64,000 bases of DNA, taken from assembly GCA_964386535.1 (NCBI GenBank), contig CAYLRY010000011.1, forward strand, positions 5,666 to 69,665, in the 5' to 3' direction. Under the pieces are notes generated by a model. The model had not been told where the DNA came from, ran no database searches, and was given only the letters and a program-made list of their open reading frames with translations. Source of the DNA: CAYLRY01 sp964386535. Lineage in GTDB: Bacteria; Chloroflexota; Dehalococcoidia; Dehalococcoidales; UBA3254. Below are positions 55,247-64,000 of this stretch, piece after piece (the first letter of the stretch is position 1; each line of letters opens with the position of its first letter). Position numbers and translations under genes: made by a program.

Positions 55247-56405
55247 GGTTCACCATCCTAATAAAATTGTCGAAGAGGTAACGGCTGTCCCAGGGGCCAG
55301 GAGAGTCTTCAGAATGATACTGGATGGAAAAGATGGGCAGTTCTTTATGCCGCAGGCCTTCCACTGTACCATCATTCAGGTTAATGTGAGTAATCTCCAG
55401 GGCAGGGGGCAAACCAGCCGCATCAACAGCATAACCATGATTTTGAGCAGTAATGTAGGTACGCCCGGAAGCCAGGTCCCGTACCGGATGATTACCCCCC
55501 CGGTGACCGAATTTTAGCTTAAAGGTCTTGCCGCCGAAGGCATGGGCGATGAGCTGATTCCCCAGGCAAATACCCATAATAGGTTTAACTCCAGCCAGAC
55601 CGCGAACTGTATCGATAGCATAATCCAGGAGGGAAGGATCCCCTGGTCCTGGTGAAAGCAGAATGCCATCCGGGTCCAGGCGAATAATCTCCGGCGCACC
55701 GGTGGTGCAGGGCACTACAGTAACCGAACAGCCGCGCTGGCAGAGTTGACGCAGGATATTATATTTTAAGCCGCAATCGAAGGCTACGATACGGTAGTCT
55801 GGATTTTTCTTTTTCCTGGATTCAATGCCGCAGAAAAAAGGCATTTCATATCCGCGGTTATCACAGATGGTCTTAAAGCTGCAAGTTTCACAGGGCAATC
55901 CCCACTGGTAAGGTTTGTTCGTAGTGACGTCTTTAACAAAATCCATGGAACCATAGCCAGGTAGGCTTTTTAAGATTTCCAGGGCCTGTCCCGGGGTTTG
56001 AGTGGTGGTCAGATAACCCATCATCACTCCGAAATTACGAAGCTTGCGGGCGATAGCGCGGGTATCCAGTCCACAGATACCGGGTATATTATTTTCAAGG
56101 AGATATTCATGGAGAGTTTTAACGCTCAGGTAATGACTGGGCTCAAGGCATTCTTCCCGCACAATAAAGCCTCTGACCTGGATTTTGCGCGACTCTACAT
56201 CCAAATTATTGATACCGTAATTCCCTATAAGCGGGTAGGTAGGCAATACTATTTGTCCGGCATAAGAGGGATCGGTTAATATCTCCTGGTAACCAATCAT
56301 GCCGGTATTGAAAACAACTTCGCCGTAGCAGTCGGCCTCTGAACCGAAGGAATATCCTTCGTAGACGGTACCGTCCTGTAAAACCAGAATGGCTCGTTTA
56401 GTCAT
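55236..56405 (-). CDS. carA: Carbamoyl phosphate synthase small chain
   Basis: Glutaminase subunit, 389 residues from ATG 56405 (GGAAGGTG 7 nt upstream). Class I amidotransferase triad: Cys280 in MGICLGNQ, His364 and Glu366 in QYHSED. Most members have GICLGHQ and QYHPEA, so two invariant-looking positions vary. Between the two domains sits an unusual Cys cluster, Cys172, Cys175, Cys181 and Cys192 ([11 protein letters not shown] ... FCGIE), which ordinary CarA does not show to my knowledge. Overlaps carB. Confidence 0.95.
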   Translation of the reverse strand: MTKRAILVLQDGTVYEGYSFGSEADCYGEVVFNTGMIGYQEILTDPSYAGQIVLPTYPLIGNYGINNLDVESRKIQVRGFIVREECLEPSHYLSVKTLHEYLLENNIPGICGLDTRAIARKLRNFGVMMGYLTTTQTPGQALEILKSLPGYGSMDFVKDVTTNKPYQWGLPCETCSFKTICDNRGYEMPFFCGIESRKKKNPDYRIVAFDCGLKYNILRQLCQRGCSVTVVPCTTGAPEIIRLDPDGILLSPGPGDPSLLDYAIDTVRGLAGVKPIMGICLGNQLIAHAFGGKTFKLKFGHRGGNHPVRDLASGRTYITAQNHGYAVDAAGLPPALEITHINLNDGTVEGLRHKELPIFSIQYHSEDSPGPWDSRYLFDNFIRMVNLAK

Positions 56406-56606
56406 TGAATACACCTTCCACAAAAACAAACTAGAAATTTAATAATTAATTTAAAATCAAAAACCAAAGTCAAGTCTTTAATACACATTTTAAATATTAA
56501 AAAACAAGCCCAGCATGAACCTGCCGGCTGGCTTGCCTTTTATACAGCCTGCTTTCAACGTCGGCGGATAGCGCCGGCAATAAGAAATCACTCTTAATGA
56601 AAACTA

Positions 56607-57940
56607 TTAAAACTTCATCTCCGGGTCTTGATAGACCAGTTTCCCCTGATAAAAAGTGGCCATAATCCGGCCTTTTAGTTTTTCACCGGCCAGGGGCGTA
56701 TTTTTACCTTTTGAAGCAAATTGCCGGGGGTCCACCAGCCATTCACGATCGGGATCAATCAAAATAACATCCGCCGGGCTACCTATAGAAAATGTCCCCA
56801 GCTTGCCGAATTTATCACCAATGACGGCTGCTGGGCCGCAGGTAAGCTTAGAGATCAGTATTTCAAGGCCAAGTTTACCATCATGCACCAGGCTCATCAG
56901 GCTACCGAGGGCTGTCTCGAAGATACTGATGCCAAAAGGCGCCTGGGCAAACTCACATAGCTTTTCAACCTCAGTATGCGGGGCATGATCTGTGGCTATA
57001 ATATCGATAATATCATCCTTTAATCCCTGGATCAGCGCCTGTACATCGGCTGCTGTCCTCAAAGGGGGATTAACCTTGGCCAGGGTATTATACCCTACAA
57101 CCTTTTCTTCTGTAAGGGTCAGATGGTGGGGTGTAACCTCAGCAGTAACTCTGATTCCTTTCAATTTAGCCTGGCGGATAAGTTCCACCGAACCACGGGT
57201 ACTGACATGGGCAATGTGCAGCCGTGCACCGGTCAACTCAGCCAGAGCTATGTCCCTGGCTACGATGCTTTCTTCAGCGGCAGCAGGCATACCGGCCAGA
57301 CCCAGCCGGGTGGCAATGATGCCCTCGTTCATTTGACCATTTTCTACCAGCAATTTGTCTTCACAATGTTCAATTAACGGTAAACTGAAAGTCTTGCTGT
57401 ATTCCATAGCCTGACGCATCAGGCGGGAATTCATCACGGAATTACCATCGTCACTGAAGGCCACTACACCGGCGTCAGCTAGCTCCCCCATCTCAGCCAG
57501 CGACTCACCTCTACGGCCCCGGGTTATACAACCTATAGGCAGAACCCGGACTGCGGCGTTTTTAGCCGCCGTATTATTTACATAATCAACAACTGTCCGG
57601 TTATCAATGGGGGGTTCGGTATTGGGCATACAGCAGATAGTGGTAAAACCACCCCTGGCGGCAGCAAGGGAGCCGGTGGCAATGGTCTCTTTTTCTTCAA
57701 ATCCGGGTTCCCGCAAATGACAGTGCAGGTCGATAAAACCCGGGCAAACCAGTAAATTATTAGCTTCAATAACTAAGCAATTATCCGGCTGGCAGGGTGA
57801 CTCGGGTGAATCCGGAAAAGGCGGATTGTCAGCGGCTTTACCCAGCCAGGCAATTTTACCGCCGGCTAATAAAAGACTGCCGTTTTCATTTAGTTTTTGG
57901 GATGGATCCAGCAACCGGCCGTTTTGGATTAAGATATTTT

Positions 57941-57944
<4 letters not shown>
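56607..57944 (-). CDS. pyrC: Dihydroorotase
   Basis: Closes carbamoyl aspartate to dihydroorotate. 445 residues, class I type. Zinc sites: HCHLREPG (HxH), IEHCED and the later HIAHVST, and IATDHAPHT with the catalytic Asp. ATG overlaps the pyrB stop (ATGA) and has GGAGGT upstream. About 20 residues longer than common PyrC, in the N-terminal loop [12 protein letters not shown]. Then 177 nt separate it from carA. Confidence 0.95.
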
Positions 57945-59530
<1,586 letters not shown>

Positions 59531-59567
59531 TACCATGATACATCTATTCAATTGTACCACCCTTGCC

Positions 59568-59581
59568 AGCCTCTCAGGACT
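59568..59581 (-). promoter_or_regulatory. PyrR-binding loop in the pyr leader
   Basis: On the minus strand AGTCCTGAGAGGCT matches the known PyrR RNA site (AGUCCNGNGAGGYU). It precedes the terminator by ~37 nt, the usual layout of PyrR attenuation. Confidence 0.92.
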
Positions 59582-59620
59582 GAGTTAAAGGTACTTTTAG
59601 ATTAACTCATTGTTTTTTAT

Positions 59621-59649
59621 ATTATACTTACTGGAAAAGAGAAATACAA
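59621..59649 (-). promoter_or_regulatory. pyrR: Promoter of the pyr operon
   Basis: On the minus strand TTGTAT (59644-59649), 17 nt, TATAAT (59621-59626). Start near 59614 puts the PyrR site at +33 to +46 and the terminator before pyrR. Confidence 0.7.
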
Positions 59650-59653
59650 GATG

Positions 59654-59681
59654 TTGACAAACTTAGTAAGTGTCGTATAAG
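59654..59681 (+). promoter_or_regulatory. Promoter of the LarA-like gene
   Basis: TTGACA (59654-59659), 16 nt, TATAAG (59676-59681), 44 nt before the ATG at 59726. Back to back with the pyr promoter; their -35 boxes are 4 nt apart. Confidence 0.7.
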
Positions 59682-59725
59682 ATAAAAAATCTTGATCTGC
59701 GATTTTGTGCTTCCAGGAGAAGATA

Positions 59726-60955
59726 ATGAAAAATATGGTTAAGATGCCCCAGTTATGCTGGTATGGCATAAAGGACCTGGAGATTGATTTTCCAGATGAA
59801 TGGCGGGTGGAGATCTGTAATATGGCCGGCTATAACAGCCCTGCCATGACTCCTGCGCAAATACGTGAAGCTATCATAAATCCCACAGATGGACCACCCA
59901 TAAGGGAACTGGCCAGAGGCAAAAATCAAGTGGTCATCATCTTTGATGATGTTCAAAGGGCCACCAGGACTGCCGGGTTAGCTCCATATATTTTGGAGGA
60001 ACTGGCGGTAGCCGGGATTCCCGATGCAAATATCCGCTTTATGGGTGCTACCGGCTGCCATGCAGCTATGAACCGTCTTGATTATGTAAAAAAACTGGGA
60101 GAAGAGGTGGTGCGCCGTTTCCCTGTTTTCAGTCATAATGCCTTCGGTAACTGCGTCAAAGTGGGAACGACCAGATTTGGAACAGAGATTCTGGCTAATG
60201 CAGAGGTAATGCAGTGTGATCTTAAAATTGCCATGGGTGGGGTGGTTCCACACCGTGACGCCGGATTCAGCGGCGGCGCTAAAATTGTATTACCAGGCAT
60301 CTGTGCCTTTGAAACTAACCAGGCTTTTCACTTTTTTGCAGCAGAGTACCGTAAAAAATATAACCTGCCTCCAGCCAGGGGCAGCATAGAAAATAATCCT
60401 CTGCGTATGAATATGGATGAAGCAGCGAAACTGGTAGGGCTGGATTTTAAAATAGACGTTCTTACCAATGGCTACGGCGAGACAGTGGCTGTTTATGCGG
60501 GAACGCCTGATAGGACCTTTGAAGCAGCAGTAAAGCAGGCCAGAAAACATTATTTTTGCCGGAAGGCTGTAGATCAGGATATTGTTATTGTGAATGCTTT
60601 TTCTAAAGTGGGCGAACTTGAAACAGCGCTGGAACCGGCCATACCTTCATTAAAGAAAGAGGGTGGGGAAGCCGTACTGGTGGGGAATACACCTGCGGGC
60701 CATGTAGCACATTATCTTTTCGGCGCATGGGGCACTTTCAAACGACCGGGCCAGATGGAACACGGCCTGCCTCCCAATATTAAACATCTTTATATCTTGA
60801 ATGAATACCCTGACTTGAGCATTCGCAGCCATTTCGGCACTCCGGAAAAGGTGACTCTGGTGAGCGCCTGGGAGGAAGTATTAGAGTCTCTAAGGAAAAA
60901 GCATAACGGCCAGGCCAGCGTGGCAGTCTATCCCAGCGCAGATATTTTGCTGTAA
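59726..60955 (+). CDS. LarA-like (DUF2088) protein, lactate racemase family
   Basis: 409 residues from ATG 59726 (AGGAGA 5 nt upstream). Family marks: IFDDVQRATR (in LarA DxxRP), FMGATGCHAA, FSHNAFGNCVKVGTT, and VVPHRDAGFSGGAKIVLPG. LarA uses a nickel-pincer cofactor and catalytic His residues to racemise lactate; other members act on other hydroxy acids. Here QR replaces the RP pair and GCH the GTH, so the substrate may differ. No larBCE cofactor genes are adjacent. Confidence 0.82.
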   Translation: MKNMVKMPQLCWYGIKDLEIDFPDEWRVEICNMAGYNSPAMTPAQIREAIINPTDGPPIRELARGKNQVVIIFDDVQRATRTAGLAPYILEELAVAGIPDANIRFMGATGCHAAMNRLDYVKKLGEEVVRRFPVFSHNAFGNCVKVGTTRFGTEILANAEVMQCDLKIAMGGVVPHRDAGFSGGAKIVLPGICAFETNQAFHFFAAEYRKKYNLPPARGSIENNPLRMNMDEAAKLVGLDFKIDVLTNGYGETVAVYAGTPDRTFEAAVKQARKHYFCRKAVDQDIVIVNAFSKVGELETALEPAIPSLKKEGGEAVLVGNTPAGHVAHYLFGAWGTFKRPGQMEHGLPPNIKHLYILNEYPDLSIRSHFGTPEKVTLVSAWEEVLESLRKKHNGQASVAVYPSADILL

Positions 60956-61133
60956 TCCTGGGAAGGTAAATCGGTAGCTAATTTTACAGACAGTACCCAA
61001 GGAACATAACAGAGGGAATACCGGGAGGACTAAGTGGGAACCAATGCCCTGATGTTGAAGAAATCACAAAGAATGACGTTAAAGTTTTACTAATTTAGAC
61101 ACAGTAAACGTTGTAATATGAACAGTGCTTTTC

Positions 61134-61240
61134 GTTGATTTACAATTTAAAGCAAGCTAAATAATGCTGCCTATCTTTCCCAAATTGGTAAAAATTCCCC
61201 AAGCCTTTTTGAGGCTATCTGACGGTGGAGGTTGATTTTC
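61134..61240 (+). repeat. MITE-like imperfect palindrome, diverged copy 4
   Basis: TTGATTTACAATTTAAAGCA to CTGACGGTGGAGGTTG; centre CCAAATTGGTAAAAA. Same layout as copies 1-3 with more changes. It lies in the 417 nt between the LarA-like gene and alaS, which otherwise holds only the alaS promoter. Confidence 0.55.
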
Positions 61241-61264
61241 TCCCTCAGTCAGACATGTTTCACA

Positions 61265-61293
61265 TTGACACTCTATCTACCTTACTTTAAACT
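61265..61293 (+). promoter_or_regulatory. alaS: Candidate promoter of alaS
   Basis: TTGACA (61265-61270), 17 nt, TAAACT (61288-61293), 80 nt before the TTG start. No T-box sequence is seen in the leader. Confidence 0.6.
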
Positions 61294-61372
61294 AGTTTTT
61301 AGTAAGAGGTTTATACTGATATTTTCCATAATCAAGCCAAAAAACTATAATTTTACTTATGAGGAGTAATTT

Positions 61373-63991
61373 TTGGATACTAATGAAATACGCAGTGCTT
61401 ATCTGAAATTTTTTGCAGAAAAAGGACATACAATCATTCCCAGTTCGTCACTAATACCCTATGGGGACCCTACTCTGCTTTTAACTAATGCCGGCATGGT
61501 GCAAATCAAACCCTATTATCTGGGTGAACAGGTACCTCCCAATCCACGTCTGGCTTCCTGCCAGAAATGCTTCCGCACGTCTGATATCGAATCTGTGGGT
61601 GATACCAAACACCTGACCTTTTTTGAAATGCTGGGGAACTTCAGTGTGGGAGATTATTTCAAAAAAGAAGCCATTGCCTGGGGATGGGAATTTGTGACCG
61701 AAAGAATGAAAATACCGCCAGACCGGCTGTGGATTACTGTCTTTACCGAAGACGATGAGGCTTTTGAAATCTGGAATAAGAAAATAGGCATTCCTAAAGA
61801 ACGGATTGTGCGTTTTGGAGAGAAAGATAATTTCTGGGGGCCAGCGGGCAGTTCGGGCCCGTGCGGACCCTGTAGTGAAATACATTATGACTTCGGTGAG
61901 CAATGCGGCTGTGGAAAAATAGACTGCGGGCTGGACTGCGGCTGCGGGCGGTTCATGGAACTCTGGAACCTGGTCTTTACCCAGTTCAACCAGGACGAAA
62001 ATAAAGTCCGTACGCCTCTGCCCAGGCCTAACATTGATACCGGTATGGGGCTTGAGCGCCTTACCATCATTATGCAGGGCAAGACCACTGTCTACGATAC
62101 GGATATTTTTGCTCCACTATTAAGCGGCGTAGCCAGGATTGCGGGGAAAAAATACGGTGAAAATGAAGAAACAGATAACGCCATGAGGGTCATCGTAGAA
62201 CACAGCCGGTCCATCGCCTTTCTTATAGCTGACGGGGTAATGCCGGCCAACGATGGCCGCGGCTATGTTTTGCGGCGTCTGATCCGCCGTACCTCCCTTT
62301 TCGGAAAGAAACTGGGACTGGAAGGACTATTTCTCAAGGATACCTGTGCCGCCTCGATTGAGAAAATGAAGAATATTTATCCCGAACTGGAGCAGAGACG
62401 GGATATGGTACTTAAGGTTGTGGAACTGGAGGAGTCTCGTTTCCGGGAGACACTGAATACCGGGCTGGCCATACTGGACGATCTGATATCCGGGGCTGCC
62501 AGCCAGATAAACAAAAAGATTGCGGGAGAGCAGGTTTTTAAACTATATGATACCTATGGTTTTCCGCTGGAATTAACACGGGAAATGGCTGCCAAAGCTG
62601 GCTTATCCCTGGACCTGGATGGATTTGAGAAGGAGATGGAGAGGCAGAGGGACAGGGCTCGCGCCAGCCATAAATTTGATAATATCAAAGGAACCGGCAG
62701 GGTTGAAATAAGGGAAACGGCGGTAAAAACCGAGTTTGTGGGTTATCACTATTTGAAATATAAAACCAGGATCTGTGATATCCTGGTCAATAATCATTCA
62801 GTTGATACCATAAATGAAGGGCAGGAAGCCAGCATAATCCTGGAAGAGACACCGTTTTACGGCGAGATGGGAGGGCAGGTAGGTGATACTGGGCTGATCA
62901 AGAATTCGCTGGGAAAGCTGGAGGTAACCAACACACTCCACGCAGGCGATTATATTCTGCACCAGGGTAAAATGATTTCTGGCCAGTTGTCCACAGGCAA
63001 TGAAGTAGAAGCAGAGGTAGAGGCTGCCAGACGCCAGGATATTGCTAATAATCACACTGCCACGCATTTATTACAATATGCTTTACGGCAGGTGCTGGGA
63101 CAGCATGTACAGCAGCGGGGGTCAATGGTAGGTCCTTATGAATTCCGTTTTGATTTTTCACACCTGTCAGCCATGACAACCGGCGAGATACAGCAAGTAC
63201 AGCATCTTGTAAATGAAAAAATAAGGGAAAATCTGGCGGTTAGAGCTGAACAGATATCTTATAAACAGGCCACAGCGGATGGAGCGATAGCCCTGTTTGA
63301 TGAGAAATACGGCGATATCGTCAGGGTTATTAAAATTGGCAATCCGGTGGTAAGCGCTGAGTTGTGCGGCGGCACTCATGTCTCGGCAACCGGTGAGATA
63401 GGCTTTTTTCAAATATTAGGAGAGAGCAGCATTGGTTCGGGCTTACGCCGTATCGAAGCAGTTACGGGCAAAGGCGCCGAATTATTCGTGGAGAAAAATC
63501 ATGCCAGTCTGGAAAAGATCTCACAAATCCTAGGAACTACTCCCGCCGGCGTTGCGGACAAGGTAACGGCCCTGCTGGCTGAGCTGGAGGAAGAGCGAAA
63601 AAAACGGTTAGCCATGGAGAAAGAAATATCCCGCAAGAGCGCTGAGGACCTGCTGGCACGGGTGGAAGCGGTCAATGGAGTAAAAATACTGGCGGCTAAA
63701 GTATCCTCTGTACGGGCTGACTCTTTACGTGAAATGTCTGATGTACTGAAGGGTAAATTGGGCAGTGGAATTATTGTTCTGGGCACAGTTTATGAAGAGC
63801 GTCCATCTTTTGTGGCGGTGGTTACCCCGGACCTGGTACAAAAGGGATATCACGCCGGAGATATCGTTAAAAAAGTGGCGCAGATGACTGGTGGAGGCGG
63901 AGGTGGTAAGGCCGGGATGGCGCAGGCAGGGGGCAAAGACGCCTCAAAAATGGATGAGGCGCTTAATCTGGTCAAGACACTGGTCAAATAA
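61373..63991 (+). CDS. alaS: Alanine-tRNA ligase
   Basis: 872 residues, complete. Class II catalytic core from residue 1 (FFAEKGHTIIPSSSLIP; LTNAGMVQIKPYYLG), tRNA part, editing domain with NNHTATHLLQ (HxxxH) and CGGTHVSATGEIG (zinc), and the C-Ala end with GGGGGGKAGMAQAGG. An insertion after HYDFGEQ carries many Cys (CGCGKIDCGLDCGCG) as an added metal knuckle before FMELWNLVF. TTG start fixed by GAGGAG 6 nt upstream. Monocistronic so far as the window shows. Confidence 0.96.
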   Translation: MDTNEIRSAYLKFFAEKGHTIIPSSSLIPYGDPTLLLTNAGMVQIKPYYLGEQVPPNPRLASCQKCFRTSDIESVGDTKHLTFFEMLGNFSVGDYFKKEAIAWGWEFVTERMKIPPDRLWITVFTEDDEAFEIWNKKIGIPKERIVRFGEKDNFWGPAGSSGPCGPCSEIHYDFGEQCGCGKIDCGLDCGCGRFMELWNLVFTQFNQDENKVRTPLPRPNIDTGMGLERLTIIMQGKTTVYDTDIFAPLLSGVARIAGKKYGENEETDNAMRVIVEHSRSIAFLIADGVMPANDGRGYVLRRLIRRTSLFGKKLGLEGLFLKDTCAASIEKMKNIYPELEQRRDMVLKVVELEESRFRETLNTGLAILDDLISGAASQINKKIAGEQVFKLYDTYGFPLELTREMAAKAGLSLDLDGFEKEMERQRDRARASHKFDNIKGTGRVEIRETAVKTEFVGYHYLKYKTRICDILVNNHSVDTINEGQEASIILEETPFYGEMGGQVGDTGLIKNSLGKLEVTNTLHAGDYILHQGKMISGQLSTGNEVEAEVEAARRQDIANNHTATHLLQYALRQVLGQHVQQRGSMVGPYEFRFDFSHLSAMTTGEIQQVQHLVNEKIRENLAVRAEQISYKQATADGAIALFDEKYGDIVRVIKIGNPVVSAELCGGTHVSATGEIGFFQILGESSIGSGLRRIEAVTGKGAELFVEKNHASLEKISQILGTTPAGVADKVTALLAELEEERKKRLAMEKEISRKSAEDLLARVEAVNGVKILAAKVSSVRADSLREMSDVLKGKLGSGIIVLGTVYEERPSFVAVVTPDLVQKGYHAGDIVKKVAQMTGGGGGGKAGMAQAGGKDASKMDEALNLVKTLVK

Positions 63992-64000
63992 GATAAGGCT

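Noticed and set aside
61241..61372. T-box riboswitch before alaS
   Set aside because: No TGGNACCGCG-type sequence and no terminator pair; only a promoter and a ribosome site are seen.

Overview
The window reads as a stretch of chromosome from an anaerobic bacterium, most likely an uncultured member of the Dehalococcoidia (Chloroflexota). This is an inference from gene content (several acyl-CoA ligases, a Liv-type transporter beside a ligase, DUF169, UPF0210 plus an ACT protein, a LarA-like protein, tiny desulforedoxins, RtcB with archease, a pyr operon with a PyrR leader). No rRNA, tRNA or CRISPR array was seen. Shine-Dalgarno sites are mostly strong, and many start positions below were chosen by them.

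Layout. 1-3.8 kb: minus-strand operon acyl-CoA ligase, livH, livM (cut by the window edge), behind a long leader with a terminator-like hairpin. 3.9-9.9 kb: a lipoprotein with a caspase-like dyad, an NAD-dependent epimerase, a ribulose-phosphate epimerase homologue, a radical SAM protein, UPF0210 and its ACT partner. 10.2-12.2 kb: a UroD-like protein and a nucleotidyltransferase. 12.4-17 kb: a regulatory and envelope block with small membrane proteins, a GIN-domain lipoprotein, a 51-residue CxxC protein, a NarL/LiaR-type response regulator and a lone receiver domain. The regulator gene is bracketed by inverted copies of a ~74 nt element; a third copy lies at 7.9 kb. 17.2-25.6 kb: glgC, NAD synthetase, an MBL-fold hydrolase, a ThDP enzyme, DUF169, an FMN split-barrel protein and a cupin.

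25.8-46.3 kb is more accessory: a decayed gene region, an Fpg/Nei homologue lacking the catalytic proline, a winged-helix/ferredoxin protein, a CocE-type hydrolase, RtcB and archease, a decayed IS3 element, a thioesterase, a GYD protein, a second acyl-CoA ligase, a sulfurtransferase, an MMPL transporter, a UbiB-type kinase, biotin ligase, endonuclease III and an MFS transporter. Intergenic spaces here hold two repeat families: ~100 bp imperfect palindromes (MITE-like) and degenerate 7-nt tandem repeats.

46.7-64 kb is mostly core metabolism: a membrane-anchored parvulin, homoserine dehydrogenase, GTP cyclohydrolase I, two desulforedoxin-like miniproteins under a perfect consensus promoter, the minus-strand operon pyrR-pyrB-pyrC-carA-carB with pyrK downstream, a LarA-like protein divergent from pyrR, and alaS.

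The best candidates for something undescribed are the bipartite element around the response regulator, the palindromic repeat family, the leader before the ligase/liv operon, and the caspase-like lipoprotein whose signal peptide is split by a homopolymer tract.
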